A stretch of DNA of 43,606 nucleotides, taken from contig NZ_JAANMS010000042.1 of NCBI RefSeq assembly GCF_011250565.1, positions 1 through 43,606 on the forward strand, read 5' to 3'. This DNA is from Nocardioides sp. IC4_145 (GTDB taxonomy: Bacteria; Actinomycetota; Actinomycetes; Propionibacteriales; Nocardioidaceae). A program made the position numbers and the translations under genes. Positions 30,288 through 39,396 of the stretch are shown here, in pieces (positions within the stretch are counted from its first letter, which is position 1; the number at the start of each line of letters is the position of its first letter). Under the pieces are notes generated by a model that ran no database searches, was not told where the DNA came from, and was given only the letters and a program-made list of their open reading frames with translations.

Positions 30288-31664
30288 TCAGGTCTGCGGC
30301 AGGTCCCGCACGACGGCGGGCAGCGCGCGGGCGACCTCGGTCGCCACCAGCGGCCCGCCCGCGCTCGCGAGCGTGGCCGCGGCGCCGTGCAGCCACGACC
30401 CCACGCTCGCCGCGTCGAACGGCTCGAGCCCCGCCGCCAGGAGCGCGCCGACCAGCCCGCCGAGCACGTCGCCGGCGCCCGCTGTCGCCAACCACGGGTT
30501 CCCGGTCGTCGTCACGCGGACCCGTCCGTCGGGTCGCGCGGTCACGGTGTGGCGGCCCTTGAGCACCACGACCGCGGCGTGGTGCACCGCTGCGCGCCGC
30601 GCCCACCCCAGCGGGTCGCCCTCGATCTCCGCGCGCTCACGTCCGAGCATCGCGGCGAGCTCGCCGGCGTGCGGAGTGAGGACGAGGTCGCCCGGCCCCG
30701 GCTGCACGTGCTTCAGGGCGTCGGCGTCGACGACGGTCGGCACCTCGTCGGCCAGCGCCGCCGCGAGCGCCTCGTCGGCGTGCGCGCCGCCGCCGGATCC
30801 CACCACCCACGCCTGGACGCGGCCGGCGCCGACCACCTCGGGGTGCGCCTGGCGCACCCGGTCCGCGACCGGGGCCTCGCCGACGTACCGCACCATGCCG
30901 GCGAGCCCGCAGGCCGCGCCGGCGACGCTGAGCAGGGCGGCGCCCGGGTACTCCGCCGAGCCGGCCCGGACGCCCACGACCCCGCGGGTGTACTTGTGGT
31001 CCTGAGGCCGCGGGCGCGGCACCAGCCGCGCGACGTCCTCCGCCTGCAAAGCCTCGATCTCCGCGGTCGGGAGGTCGAGGCCGATGTCGACGAGGTGGAC
31101 CGCCCCGCACGCCTCCGCCGCCGGGTCGACGAGGTGCGCCGCCTTGTGCGTGCCGAAGGTGACCGTCACGTCGGCCGTCACGTGCGGGCCGTCCACGCGG
31201 CCGGTGTCGACGTCGACCCCTGACGGCACGTCGACCGCGACCACCGGCACCCCCTCGACCTGGGCGAGCGCCCGCTCCGCCTCCGGCTCGAGCCCCGGGC
31301 GGCCGCCGATGCCGACGATCCCGTCGACCACCACGTCCGGCCGCCTGCTCGGCTGGCCGACGGTGCGCCCGCCGGCTCGTCGCAGCGCCTCGAGGCCGCC
31401 CTCGTGCACACGCTCGCCCAGCAGCACCGCCTCCACCCCGCACCCCCGCCGCGCGAGCAGCGTGCCCGCGAACAGCGCGTCGCCCCCGTTGTCCCCCGAC
31501 CCGACCAGCAGCAGCACCCGCGCGCCGTACGCCCCGCCCAGCAGGTCCACCACCGCCTGTGCCAGCCCGTGCGCCGCCCGTTGCATGAGCGTCCCCTCCG
31601 GCACCCGCGCCATCAGCTCCCGCTCCGCCTGACGCACCTGCTCGACCGTGTGGGCGTACCGCAT
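30288..31664 (-). CDS. nnr: Bifunctional NAD(P)H-hydrate epimerase / ADP-dependent dehydratase
   Basis: Repairs hydrated NAD(P)H. The 458-aa protein has an N-terminal YjeF-type epimerase domain (about residues 1-205, with VGSGDNGGDALFAG and VDVPSGVDVDTG). The C-terminal ribokinase-like dehydratase domain (about 215-458) has VLTPHAGELAAML, KGRHTVTA and NPWLATAGAGDVLGG. The ATG at 31664 is preceded by TAGCGT with a 7-nt spacing, indicating a leaderless mRNA. Just upstream are a 16-bp minisatellite and two 50-bp hairpin repeats. Confidence 0.95.
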   Translation of the reverse strand: MRYAHTVEQVRQAERELMARVPEGTLMQRAAHGLAQAVVDLLGGAYGARVLLLVGSGDNGGDALFAGTLLARRGCGVEAVLLGERVHEGGLEALRRAGGRTVGQPSRRPDVVVDGIVGIGGRPGLEPEAERALAQVEGVPVVAVDVPSGVDVDTGRVDGPHVTADVTVTFGTHKAAHLVDPAAEACGAVHLVDIGLDLPTAEIEALQAEDVARLVPRPRPQDHKYTRGVVGVRAGSAEYPGAALLSVAGAACGLAGMVRYVGEAPVADRVRQAHPEVVGAGRVQAWVVGSGGGAHADEALAAALADEVPTVVDADALKHVQPGPGDLVLTPHAGELAAMLGRERAEIEGDPLGWARRAAVHHAAVVVLKGRHTVTARPDGRVRVTTTGNPWLATAGAGDVLGGLVGALLAAGLEPFDAASVGSWLHGAAATLASAGGPLVATEVARALPAVVRDLPQT

Positions 31665-31671
31665 GGGCGCG

Positions 31672-31677
31672 ACGCTA
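31672..31677 (-). promoter_or_regulatory. -10 hexamer TAGCGT, leaderless nnr start
   Basis: TAGCGT on the minus strand, 7 nt before the nnr ATG. The minisatellite at 31721-31830 begins about 44 bp further upstream. Confidence 0.5.
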
Positions 31678-31720
31678 TCCGCCTCGTGCTCGTCCTGCGC
31701 CGGTCCTGTCCGCTGCCCTC

Positions 31721-31830
31721 GTCCCGCCGCCGCTCCGTCCCGCTCCGTCCCGCTCCGTCCCGCCGCCGCTCCGTCCCGCCGCCGCTCCGTCCCGACGCCG
31801 CTCCGTCCCGACGCCGCTCCGTCCCGACGC
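31721..31830. repeat. Minisatellite, 16-bp unit with 10-bp derivatives
   Basis: Tandem units of GTCCCG(C/A)CGCCGCTCC (16 bp) with two shortened units GTCCCGCTCC (10 bp), about seven units in all. The array runs directly into hairpin repeat copy B. The gap 31665-32040 contains this array, copies B and C, and no convincing gene. Confidence 0.85.
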
Positions 31831-31831
31831 G

Positions 31832-31881
31832 GGGTCGTGTGCCTCAGGACGCGTGCCGGCGCTTCCTCAGACACACGACCG
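31832..31881. repeat. 50-bp hairpin repeat, copy B
   Basis: Starts GGGTCGTGTGCCTCAGGACG and ends CTCAGACACACGACCG, with four mismatches between the arms. It is the most diverged of the five copies and abuts the minisatellite. Confidence 0.85.
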
Positions 31882-31924
31882 CACCGGCCGGCCGGCTCCG
31901 ACGTCCCCTTCGGCGCCCACCCGA

Positions 31925-31974
31925 GGGTCGTGTGCCTGTCGACGCGTTCCGGCGCGTCCTCAGGCACACGACCC
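31925..31974. repeat. 50-bp hairpin repeat, copy C
   Basis: A 14-bp perfect outer stem (GGGTCGTGTGCCTG/CAGGCACACGACCC), a 2-nt internal mismatch, inner stem GACGCG/CGCGTC and loop TTCCGG. Its right arm is identical over 22 nt to copies D and E. Confidence 0.9.
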
Positions 31975-32040
31975 GCATGCAGAGGGCGGGCCTGTGGATG
32001 AGCGCCGACGTCCGACGGTCGGTTCGACCACCCTCGTGGC

Positions 32041-32967
32041 ATGGATCCGGACCTCGAGCGGCTGCTGACCGATCAGCACGGGCTGGTCGCACGACGCCAG
32101 CTGCTCGCCCACGGGATCGATGCCGACCGCGTGCGGAACCAGGTCGTCGCCGGCCGGTGGACGCTGCCGACCCCGCGGGTCGTTGCGACGGTCACGGGCA
32201 CCCTGACGACCGAGCAGCGCCAGTGGATGGCCGTCCTGCACGCCGGGCCTCGGAGCATGCTCGGGGGTCTGACCGCCGCGACCCGGCACGGGCTCACCGG
32301 CTGGGAGACGCCCGTCGTCACGGTGATGGTCGACGACGAGCTCGCTTTCGAGCCGGTGCGCGGTGTCCGGTTCTTCCGCAGCCGCCGGCCCTTCGACCTT
32401 CTGCTCTCCCCACGTGTCGGCCCACCGACGTGCCGGCTCGAGCCGGCAGTCCTCCTGCACGCGGGGTACGTCGCCGACGCACGCGCCGCGCACGGGCTCG
32501 TCGCCGCGACGATCCAGCAGCGGCTCACCACCTCGACGCGGCTCGTCGAGTGGATCGACGTCCTCCGGCCGCTGCGACGGAGCAGGCCGCTGTCGGCGAC
32601 TGTCAGCCACGCCGGCGCCGGAGCGCACTCGGCGGCGGAGCGCGCGGTCAACCGCCTGTGCCGCGCACACGGCATGCCGCTGCCGAGCCGTCAGGTCGAG
32701 CGCACCGACTCGACCGGCCAGCGCCGATTCACCGACTGCGAGTGGCGGCTGCCGGACGGGACCACGCTGGTCCTGGAGGTCGACGGCGGGTTCCACATGG
32801 AAGTCCGGCAGTGGATGGAGGACGTCCGACGGGCACGCCGGCTGGTCGCGCGAGACCGCGTCGTCGTGCGGTGCACGGCGTACGAGCTGCTCCACGAGCC
32901 TGACGAGCTCGCGCGTGACCTGATGGCGCTCGGTGTGCCGGGTCGTGTGCCTGGCGCCGCGGCCTGA
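32041..32967 (+). CDS. AbiEi-type winged-helix protein with DUF559/Vsr-like nuclease domain
   Basis: A 308-aa protein. Residues about 4-50 resemble the N-terminal winged helix of AbiEi-family antitoxins (LLTDQHGLVARRQLLAHGI, then GRWTLPTPRVV). The middle (about 55-180) is unrecognised. Residues about 195-295 match the DUF559/Vsr-like PD-(D/E)XK fold: E200 in SAAERAV, D232 in FTDCEW, E246 and D248 in LVLEVDGG, then H252, W258 and D261. No partner toxin gene is adjacent. The ATG at 32041 has no clear ribosome site; CACCCT lies 6 nt upstream. The gene is flanked by copies B and C upstream and D and E downstream, and its stop lies inside copy D. Function is unknown; a DNA-nicking or defence role is conjecture. 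Confidence 0.8.
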   Translation: MDPDLERLLTDQHGLVARRQLLAHGIDADRVRNQVVAGRWTLPTPRVVATVTGTLTTEQRQWMAVLHAGPRSMLGGLTAATRHGLTGWETPVVTVMVDDELAFEPVRGVRFFRSRRPFDLLLSPRVGPPTCRLEPAVLLHAGYVADARAAHGLVAATIQQRLTTSTRLVEWIDVLRPLRRSRPLSATVSHAGAGAHSAAERAVNRLCRAHGMPLPSRQVERTDSTGQRRFTDCEWRLPDGTTLVLEVDGGFHMEVRQWMEDVRRARRLVARDRVVVRCTAYELLHEPDELARDLMALGVPGRVPGAAA

Positions 32968-32989
32968 CGCGTCCTCAGGCACACGACCC
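32940..32989. repeat. 50-bp hairpin repeat, copy D (contains a stop codon)
   Basis: Outer arms of 14 bp (GGGTCGTGTGCCTG/CAGGCACACGACCC) are perfect, and the inner part is diverged. The TGA of the AbiEi/DUF559 gene (32965-32967) lies in the loop region, so the last nine codons of the gene are repeat sequence. Confidence 0.9.
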
Positions 32990-33043
32990 CGACGTCGGGT
33001 GGCCGGAGGGCTCGAGCCCGCCCCATCGCCCGGCCGGGACCAG

Positions 33044-33093
33044 GGGTCGTGTCCCTCAGGGCGCGGGCCGACGCGTCCTCAGGCACACGACCC
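33044..33093. repeat. 50-bp hairpin repeat, copy E
   Basis: Left arm GGGTCGTGTCCCTCAGGGCG. The right arm is identical to copies C and D over 22 nt. There are three mismatches between the arms. It lies 50 bp beyond copy D. Confidence 0.9.
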
Positions 33094-33118
33094 CCGCACC
33101 CGCCGGCCCGTGCCCCAG

Positions 33119-33138
33119 CACGCTCAGCAGCACGAGGC
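33119..33138. repeat. Half copy of the second palindrome family
   Basis: CACGCTCAGCAGCACGAGGC is identical to the right half of the palindrome at 13336-13385. The matching left half is not next to it. GCCTCGTGCT, the first 10 nt of the left arm, appears at 31681-31690 on the far side of the islet. Confidence 0.7.
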
Positions 33139-33153
33139 CGACGACGAGAACCC

Positions 33154-33507
33154 TCAGGACTCCAGCACCACGACAGCCGAGGCGACGCCGGCGTCGTGGG
33201 AGAGCGAGAGGTGGACGGAGGCGACGCCAAGCTCGTCGGCCCGGGCGCGGACGGAGCCGCGCATCTCGAACAGCGGGCGGCCGGACGATTCCGAGACGAC
33301 CTCGGCGTCCTGCCAGGACATCCCGACGGGGGCGCCGAGGGCCTTGGCGAGCGCCTCCTTGGCGGCGAACCGTGCGGCGAGGGACGCGAGCGGGCGGGAC
33401 GCCTCGCCCGGGGTGAACAGGCGGGCGGAGAGGCCGGCGGTGCGGGCCAGCGACTCGCCGAACCGCTCGATGTCGACGACGTCGATGCCGACGCCGATCA
33501 CCGGCAC
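33154..33507 (-). CDS. acpS: Holo-[acyl-carrier-protein] synthase
   Basis: Transfers 4'-phosphopantetheine from CoA to apo-ACP. The 117-aa length is normal. The Mg-binding Asp is in [13 protein letters not shown] and the Glu is in [28 protein letters not shown] closes the fold. The GTG at 33507 has AAGGTGG about 8 nt upstream. The glmS stop is 40 bp upstream, so the two may be co-transcribed. The neighbouring nnr gene, expected next in this backbone, is displaced by the repeat-rich islet. Confidence 0.95.
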   Translation of the reverse strand: MPVIGVGIDVVDIERFGESLARTAGLSARLFTPGEASRPLASLAARFAAKEALAKALGAPVGMSWQDAEVVSESSGRPLFEMRGSVRARADELGVASVHLSLSHDAGVASAVVVLES

Positions 33508-33547
33508 GCGCAGACCACCTTCACGAGCCCCACAGGCACGACGACCC

Positions 33548-35392
33548 TCACTCGACGGTGACGGACTTGGCGAGGTTGCGGGGCTGGTCGACGTCGTGGC
33601 CCATCGCGGTGGCCAGCTCGCAGGCGAACAGCTGCAGCGGCACGACCGCCACCAGCGGCTGCAGCAGCACCGGCACCCGCGGCAGGCGGATCAGGTGGTC
33701 GGCGTACGGCTCGATCGAGGTGTCGCCCTCCTCGGCCAGGCAGATCGTCCGCGCACCCCGCGCCCGGACCTCCTGGATGCCCGAGATCATCTTCTCGTGC
33801 AGCTGGTCCCGGCCCCGGGGCGGTACGACGCACAGCACCGGCAGCCCCTCCTCGACCAGCGCGATCGGGCCGTGCTTGAGCTCACCGGCCGCGAACCCCT
33901 CGGCGTGGATGTAGGCCAGCTCCTTGAGCTTCAGCGCCCCCTCCAGCGCCACCGGGTAGCCGGCGTGGCGGCCCAGGAACAGCACCGACCTCGTGTCGAC
34001 GTGCGCCCGCGCCAGCTCGTAGACCTCCTCCGAACGCGACAGCACCGCCGCGATCTGGTCCGGGATCGACTCCAGCTGACGCATGATCTCGCTGATCTCG
34101 TCGCCGTAGCGGGTGCCCTTGACCTGCGCGAGGTACAGCGCGAGCAGGTAGCAGGCCACCAGCTGGGTCAGGAATCCCTTGGTCGACGCGACCCCGATCT
34201 CCGGGCCGGCGTGGGTGTAGATCACCGCATCCGACTCCCGCGGGATCGTCGACCCGTTGGTGTTGCAGATCGCCAGCACCTTCGAGCGCTGCAACCGCGC
34301 GTGCCGGATCGCCTGCAGCGTGTCCGCGGTCTCCCCCGACTGCGAGATCGCCACCACCAGCGTGGAGTAGTCCAGGATCGGGTCGCGGTAGCGGAACTCG
34401 CTGGCCAGCTCCACCTCGACCGGCACCCGCGTCCAGTGCTCAATCGCGTACTTCGCCACGAGCCCGGCGTAGAACGACGTCCCGCACGCGATGATGATGA
34501 TCTTGTCGATGTCGCGCAGCTCCTGGTCCGAGAGGCGCATCTCGTCCAGCTGCAGCAGCCCGTCGCGCGCGTGGCGCCCCAGCAGCGAGTCCGCGACCGC
34601 GCGGGGCTGCTCGAAGATCTCCTTGCGCATGAACCAGTCGTGGCCGTCCTTCTCCGCCGCCGACAGGTCCCAGTCCACGTGGTAGCGCGTTCCCTCGGCC
34701 GGCGCACCGTCGAACGTCGTCACCTCCACGCCCTCACGCGTGATCGTCACGACCTGGTCCTGACCGAGCTCGAGCGCCTCACGGGTGTGCTCGATGAACG
34801 CGGCCACGTCCGAGCCCAGGAAGTTCTCCCCCTCCCCCAGACCCACCACCAGCGGCGAGTTGCGACGCGCGGCGACCACCCGCGAGGGGTCCTGCCCGTC
34901 GACCGCCACGAGGGTGAACGCACCCTCGAGCTGCTGGCAGACCCGCTGCATCGCGGTGGTCAGGTCCACGCCCGACTCCACCTGGAGCTCCAGCAGGTGC
35001 GCGGCGACCTCGGTGTCGGTCTCGGAGACGAGCACGTGGTCGTCGGCCTCGAGCCGGGCCCGCAGGTCCGCGAAGTTCTCGATGATCCCGTTGTGCACCA
35101 GCGCCACCCGCCCGGTCGAGCCCAGGTGCGGGTGCGCGTTCACGTCGTTCGGCGCACCGTGCGTCGCCCACCGGGTGTGCCCGATGCCGGTCGTCGACGC
35201 CGGCAGCGGCGCCTCGCCGATCACCTTCTCCAGGTTGGCCAGCTTCCCGGCCTTCTTCGCCGACGCGATGGTGCCGCCGTCGACGAGGGCGATCCCGGCG
35301 GAGTCGTACCCGCGGTACTCCAGCCTGCGCAGGCCCTCGATGACGACGCCCTGGGCCTGCTTGTCCCCGACGTACCCGACGATCCCGCACAT
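33548..35392 (-). CDS. glmS: Glutamine-fructose-6-phosphate aminotransferase
   Basis: Makes glucosamine-6-phosphate, the first step to UDP-GlcNAc for peptidoglycan. The 614-aa protein starts [10 protein letters not shown], so the nucleophilic Cys is exposed after Met removal. The glutaminase domain runs to about residue 240 ([12 protein letters not shown]). Two SIS domains follow ([47 protein letters not shown]), and it ends [13 protein letters not shown]. The ATG at 35392 is fixed by the Cys; TAGAGT lies 7 nt upstream, indicating a leaderless mRNA. It is divergent from coaA. Confidence 0.97.
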   Translation of the reverse strand: MCGIVGYVGDKQAQGVVIEGLRRLEYRGYDSAGIALVDGGTIASAKKAGKLANLEKVIGEAPLPASTTGIGHTRWATHGAPNDVNAHPHLGSTGRVALVHNGIIENFADLRARLEADDHVLVSETDTEVAAHLLELQVESGVDLTTAMQRVCQQLEGAFTLVAVDGQDPSRVVAARRNSPLVVGLGEGENFLGSDVAAFIEHTREALELGQDQVVTITREGVEVTTFDGAPAEGTRYHVDWDLSAAEKDGHDWFMRKEIFEQPRAVADSLLGRHARDGLLQLDEMRLSDQELRDIDKIIIIACGTSFYAGLVAKYAIEHWTRVPVEVELASEFRYRDPILDYSTLVVAISQSGETADTLQAIRHARLQRSKVLAICNTNGSTIPRESDAVIYTHAGPEIGVASTKGFLTQLVACYLLALYLAQVKGTRYGDEISEIMRQLESIPDQIAAVLSRSEEVYELARAHVDTRSVLFLGRHAGYPVALEGALKLKELAYIHAEGFAAGELKHGPIALVEEGLPVLCVVPPRGRDQLHEKMISGIQEVRARGARTICLAEEGDTSIEPYADHLIRLPRVPVLLQPLVAVVPLQLFACELATAMGHDVDQPRNLAKSVTVE

Positions 35393-35399
35393 GGGGGTC

Positions 35400-35405
35400 A
35401 CTCTA
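35400..35405 (-). promoter_or_regulatory. -10 hexamer TAGAGT, leaderless glmS start
   Basis: TAGAGT on the minus strand, 7 nt before the glmS ATG. The ATG is unambiguous because Cys must follow it, which makes this the clearest leaderless case in the window. Confidence 0.55.
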
Positions 35406-35457
35406 ACGACGTGGGACCGCGCGCCCCGCTTCCTCGCGCGGCTGCAACAATCGCGCC

Positions 35458-36468
35458 ATGTCGCCTGGGTCGTCCGGCTCGACCGGTCCCGTGACCGGGG
35501 CCGGTCCCGTCTCCGCCGACGAGCACCCCAAGGAGTCCTCGCCGTACATCGAGCTCGATCGCAGCGCCTGGGCCGCCCTCGGCACCGGCGCGGAGAGCCC
35601 GCTCAGCGCGCAGGAGATCCGCACGCTCCGCGGCCTCGGTGACTCCCTCGACCTCGACGAGGTGCGCGATGTCTACCTGCCGCTGAGCCGGCTGCTGAGC
35701 CTGTACGTCGAGTCGGCCGGCCGCCTGCACCGCAAGCAGGAGGACTTCCTCCACCGGCGTACGCCGCCGCGCACGCCGTTCGTCATCGGCGTGGCCGGCT
35801 CGGTGGCGGTCGGGAAGTCGACCACCGCCCGCGTCCTCCAGCAGATGCTGGCCCACTGGCCCGAGCACCCGAACGTCGCGCTCGTGACCACCGACGGCTT
35901 CCTCTACCCGAACGCCGAGCTCGAGCGCCGCGGCATCCTGCACCGCAAGGGCTTCCCCGAGTCCTACGACCGCCGCGCGCTGCTCCGCTTCGTGGTCGAC
36001 ATCAAGTCCGGCAAGGACGAGGTCGAGGCGCCGGTCTACTCCCACCTCGTCTACGACGTCGTCGAGGACGAGAAGGTCGTCGTCAAGCGCCCCGACGTGG
36101 TCATCGTCGAGGGCCTCAACGTCCTCCAGCCGGCACGCGTCCGCGACGACGGCCGCACCGGCCTCGCGGTCAGCGACTTCTTCGACTTCAGCGTGTATGT
36201 CGACGCCGGTCGCGACAAGATCCGGGCCTGGTACGTCGAGCGGTTCCTGCGCCTGCGCGAGACCGCGTTCCGCGACCCGGGCTCGTACTTCGGCAAGTAC
36301 GCCACCTTGACCCACGACGAGGCCGTCGCCGAGGCCGAGCGGATCTGGGACACCATCAACGGCCCCAACCTGGTGCAGAACATCCTGCCCACCCGCTCCC
36401 GCGCCACCCTCGTGATGCGCAAGGACCGCGACCACTCCGTGCGCTACGTGCGGCTCAGGAAGCTGTAG
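35458..36468 (+). CDS. coaA: Type I pantothenate kinase
   Basis: ATP-dependent phosphorylation of pantothenate, the first committed step of CoA synthesis. The 336-aa protein has the P-loop [20 protein letters not shown] at about residue 110, then [36 protein letters not shown] and VEGLNVLQ. The N-terminal ~28 residues are a low-complexity Gly/Ser/Pro extension beyond the family core. The ATG at 35458 has AACAAT 6 nt upstream and no ribosome site, so it may also be leaderless. The 3' end overlaps the tandem GNAT gene by 14 bp on the other strand. Confidence 0.96.
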   Translation: MSPGSSGSTGPVTGAGPVSADEHPKESSPYIELDRSAWAALGTGAESPLSAQEIRTLRGLGDSLDLDEVRDVYLPLSRLLSLYVESAGRLHRKQEDFLHRRTPPRTPFVIGVAGSVAVGKSTTARVLQQMLAHWPEHPNVALVTTDGFLYPNAELERRGILHRKGFPESYDRRALLRFVVDIKSGKDEVEAPVYSHLVYDVVEDEKVVVKRPDVVIVEGLNVLQPARVRDDGRTGLAVSDFFDFSVYVDAGRDKIRAWYVERFLRLRETAFRDPGSYFGKYATLTHDEAVAEAERIWDTINGPNLVQNILPTRSRATLVMRKDRDHSVRYVRLRKL

Positions 36469-37489
36469 CCCCGACCCTCTTCTGCACGTCCAGCGCCCGC
36501 TCGACGACGCGGTAGCCCATCGCCTCGTTGACGGCGTTCATGGGCGCGTTGACGCCGGCGTTGCCGGTCTCGACGTGCTCGCAGCCCGGGTAGAGCTCGA
36601 GCACGCGGCGGTGGGTGTGCAGCTTCATCGCCAGGCCGAGCCGGTGACCCCGGTGCTCGGGCAGCACGAGCGTGCCGCCGACGGAGGCGGTGCGCGGGTC
36701 GGCGTCGGGCACGTCGAGCTCGGAGAAGGCGCAGGCCGTGCCGCCGGGCGCGACGCCGAGGGCGCCGATCCAGGTGTGCCCGCTCTCGAGCGTCCGCTGC
36801 TCGGTCTCGTGCAGGCGCTCGGGAGTCCAGGAGGCGCGCCCCAGCTCCAGGTCGCCGGTGGGGACCATCGAGGAGAAGACCGAGAGCATCGCGCAGAACG
36901 CCTCGACGTGCTCCTCGGGCACGTGCCGCTCGAAGCCCACCACCGTGTAGTCGCCGAGGCCGGCCGCCACGTCGGCGTCGAGCGCGGCCCACGAGGCGGG
37001 AGCGGTCCGCAGGTCGAGGAGCTTGGTCTCCTCGTGGCTGGCCACGGGATAGCCGCGGGCGGCGCAGAAGAGCGAGCCGGCGCTCTCCGCCCCGACCGGT
37101 GCGTACGCCGTGCCGAACAGCGCCGTGCGCCCGTCGGCGACCGCGCGGGCCTCGAGGTCGGCGAGCACTGCCGACCCGACGCCCTGCCGGCGCGCCTCGG
37201 GCACGACGTACACCTCCAGCTCGGCCAGGTACAGGTGGTCGGAGCGGAACAGCGTGAGCCGTCCGGCGCCGACGGCCCGGCCGTCGTCGTCGACCGCGAC
37301 CAGGAACGTGACGTCGAGGTCGGGGCGGGCGCGCGGGAGCGAGAGCCGGGCGACGTCCCAGGCCGGCCACGCGTCGTACGCACGCTCGCGCGACGCGGCG
37401 TCGCCGACCTCCCACCAGGCGCGCAGGGCGCGCTCGTCGGTGGGATCGATCGGGCGTACGACGACGGCGGGGCCGGCGGAGGAGGACAC
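36455..37489 (-). CDS. Tandem GNAT acetyltransferase
   Basis: A 344-aa protein with two GNAT folds. The first (about residues 10-165) has the loop [20 protein letters not shown]. The second (about 190-340) has [20 protein letters not shown] and [20 protein letters not shown]. This double layout recalls mycothiol synthase and related actinobacterial enzymes, but the gene is not identified as mshD and the substrate is unknown. The GTG at 37489 is preceded by TAGCGT with a 6-nt spacing; the TAG of that hexamer is the glmM stop codon. Confidence 0.88.
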   Translation of the reverse strand: MSSSAGPAVVVRPIDPTDERALRAWWEVGDAASRERAYDAWPAWDVARLSLPRARPDLDVTFLVAVDDDGRAVGAGRLTLFRSDHLYLAELEVYVVPEARRQGVGSAVLADLEARAVADGRTALFGTAYAPVGAESAGSLFCAARGYPVASHEETKLLDLRTAPASWAALDADVAAGLGDYTVVGFERHVPEEHVEAFCAMLSVFSSMVPTGDLELGRASWTPERLHETEQRTLESGHTWIGALGVAPGGTACAFSELDVPDADPRTASVGGTLVLPEHRGHRLGLAMKLHTHRRVLELYPGCEHVETGNAGVNAPMNAVNEAMGYRVVERALDVQKRVGATAS

Positions 37490-37495
37490 GCAACG

Positions 37496-37501
37496 ACGCT
37501 A
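37496..37501 (-). promoter_or_regulatory. -10 hexamer TAGCGT overlapping the glmM stop
   Basis: TAGCGT on the minus strand, 6 nt before the GTG of the tandem GNAT gene. Its first three bases are the glmM stop codon, so a leaderless start for the GNAT gene would be embedded in the end of the ribosomal-protein operon. Confidence 0.45.
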
Positions 37502-38842
37502 CGAGAGCGCCAGCCGCTCCCGCACCACATTTGCGAGCCGGTCGGCCACGTCGCGGGCGCCCTGCTCGGTCGCGGCCTCGACCATCACGCGGACCAGCGG
37601 TTCGGTGCCCGACGGCCGCAGCAGGACGCGGCCGGAGTCGCCGAGCGCGGCCTCCTCCTTGGCCACCGCGTCCGTGAGCACCTCGTCGTCGGTGCGGGTC
37701 TTGTCGACGCCCGGCACGTTGACGAGCACCTGCGGGAAGCGGGTCATCACCGACGCGAGGTCGGCCAGCGACCGTCCGGTCGACGACATCTGCTCCAGCA
37801 CGTGCAGCGCGGTGAGGATGCCGTCGCCGGTGGTGGCGTGGTCGCGCATGATCACGTGGCCGGACTGCTCGCCGCCGAGGGAGAAGTGGTGGGCGTTCAT
37901 CTCCTCGAGGACGTACCGGTCCCCCACCGCGGTCTGGCGCACCTCGATCCCCGCGTCGCGCATCGCGTTGACGAAGCCGAGGTTGCTCATCACGGTCGCG
38001 ACGACGGTGTCGTCCTTGAGCTGGCCGGCGGTGCGCAGGCCGAGGGCGAGGATCGCCAGGATCTGGTCGCCGTCGACGACCTGCCCCGAGGCGTCGACCG
38101 CCAGGCAGCGGTCCGCGTCGCCGTCGAGCGCGAAGCCGGCGTCGGCGCCGTGCTCCACGACAGCCGCCTGGAGCGGGCCGAGGTGGGTGGAGCCGACGCC
38201 GTCGTTGATGTTGAGCCCGTCGGGCGAGGCGTTGATCGCGACGACGGTCGCACCGGCGGCCTCGAGGGCGCGCGGGCCCGCGACCGAGGCGGCGCCGTGG
38301 GCGCAGTCGAGGACGACCTTCAGCCCGCGGAGCGGCTGCACGGTGGCGACCAGGTGGTCGACGTACTCCTCGATGGGCGTGGCGTACGGCGTCACGCGGC
38401 CGACGTCGCCGCCCACCGGGGGCTGCCACGGCTGGCCCATGAGCGACTCGATCTCGCGCTCGAGCGCGTCGTCGAGCTTGATGCCGCCGCGGGCGAGGAA
38501 CTTGATGCCGTTGTCGGGCATCGGGTTGTGCGAGGCGCTGATCACGACGCCGACGTCGGCGCCGAGCGCGTCGGTCAGGTACGCCACGCCGGGCGTCGGC
38601 ACGACGCGGACGCGCACCACGTCGACGCCGGCCGAGGCGAGCCCGGCGACGACGGCGTGCTCGAGGAACTGGCCCGAGATCCGGGTGTCGCGACCGACGA
38701 CAGCGAGCGGGCGCGAACCCTTGTACTCACCGTGGTCGACCAGGACCCGGGCGGCAGAAACGGAGAGGTCCAGGGCCAGCGAAGCGGTGAGGACACCGTT
38801 CGCCTGGCCCCGGACCCCGTCCGTGCCGAACAGACGACCCAC
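37499..38842 (-). CDS. glmM: Phosphoglucosamine mutase
   Basis: Converts glucosamine-6-phosphate to glucosamine-1-phosphate, the step after GlmS. The 447-aa protein starts [14 protein letters not shown]. The phosphoserine loop is [14 protein letters not shown], the metal loop is [13 protein letters not shown], the sugar-binding segment is [10 protein letters not shown], and the phosphate-binding loop is [13 protein letters not shown]. The GTG at 38842 is 8 bp after the rpsI stop, so it is probably co-transcribed with rplM-rpsI. No good ribosome site is visible in the short gap. Confidence 0.96.
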   Translation of the reverse strand: MGRLFGTDGVRGQANGVLTASLALDLSVSAARVLVDHGEYKGSRPLAVVGRDTRISGQFLEHAVVAGLASAGVDVVRVRVVPTPGVAYLTDALGADVGVVISASHNPMPDNGIKFLARGGIKLDDALEREIESLMGQPWQPPVGGDVGRVTPYATPIEEYVDHLVATVQPLRGLKVVLDCAHGAASVAGPRALEAAGATVVAINASPDGLNINDGVGSTHLGPLQAAVVEHGADAGFALDGDADRCLAVDASGQVVDGDQILAILALGLRTAGQLKDDTVVATVMSNLGFVNAMRDAGIEVRQTAVGDRYVLEEMNAHHFSLGGEQSGHVIMRDHATTGDGILTALHVLEQMSSTGRSLADLASVMTRFPQVLVNVPGVDKTRTDDEVLTDAVAKEEAALGDSGRVLLRPSGTEPLVRVMVEAATEQGARDVADRLANVVRERLALS

Positions 38843-38850
38843 GTGGGACG

Positions 38851-39360
38851 TCAGCGCTTGCTGAACTGCGGCGCCTTGCGCGCCTTCTTCAGACCGGCCT
38901 TCTTGCGCTCGATGACACGAGCGTCGCGGGTCAGCAGGCCCGCCTTCTTCAGGGTCGGGCGGTTGGCCTCGACGTCGATCGCGTTCAGCGCACGCGAGAC
39001 GCCGAGACGCAGCGCGCCGGCCTGGCCGGTGATGCCGCCGCCGTGGATGCGGGCGATGACGTCGAAGCGACCCTCGAGCTGCAAGGCGGCGAACGGCTCG
39101 TTCACGACCTGCTGGTGCAGCTTGTTGGGGAAGTAGGAGTCCAGGGTCCGGCCGTTCACGGTCCACTGGCCGGTGCCGGGGACGATGCGGACGCGGGCGA
39201 CGGCCTCCTTGCGACGGCCGGTGGCCGCGCCGGGGGCGATGGTCGCGGGACGGGCCGGCGCGTCGGCGGACGGCGCGCTCTCCGAGCTGTAGGCGACGCC
39301 CTGCTCGTTGACCTCGTAGGTCTCCTCGACCTCGGTGTTGGTGTCGGTGGTCTCAGCCAC
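38851..39360 (-). CDS. rpsI: 30S ribosomal protein S9
   Basis: A structural protein of the small subunit. The conserved part (from about residue 45: [19 protein letters not shown]) ends in [12 protein letters not shown], whose basic tail reaches the P-site tRNA. The N-terminal ~40 residues are an acidic, Ala/Pro-rich extension of the type seen in actinobacterial S9. The GTG at 39360 was chosen over one at 39372 because GAGG stands about 7 nt before it. It lies 36 bp after rplM. Confidence 0.96.
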   Translation of the reverse strand: MAETTDTNTEVEETYEVNEQGVAYSSESAPSADAPARPATIAPGAATGRRKEAVARVRIVPGTGQWTVNGRTLDSYFPNKLHQQVVNEPFAALQLEGRFDVIARIHGGGITGQAGALRLGVSRALNAIDVEANRPTLKKAGLLTRDARVIERKKAGLKKARKAPQFSKR

Positions 39361-39396
39361 GGTGATCCTCACTCAGACTTTCGGTAGGGCAGTCGA

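Noticed and set aside
31404..32903. A 499-codon frame spanning nnr, the repeats and the AbiEi/DUF559 gene
   Set aside because: It runs through the minisatellite and hairpins in an Arg/Pro-rich frame. The real genes are in other frames with clear domains.
32041..32967. A complete AbiE toxin-antitoxin pair
   Set aside because: Only an AbiEi-like winged helix is present, fused to a DUF559-type domain. There is no adjacent AbiEii nucleotidyltransferase toxin gene.
31832..33093. Possible CRISPR array from the repeated 50-bp units
   Set aside because: The units are near-complete palindromes with irregular spacing (about 43, 965 and 54 bp between copies), a coding gene lies between them, and no cas genes are present.
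31665..33153. Insertion sequence or transposon
   Set aside because: No transposase or recombinase frame and no obvious target-site duplication could be found, so only the terms repeat and islet are used.
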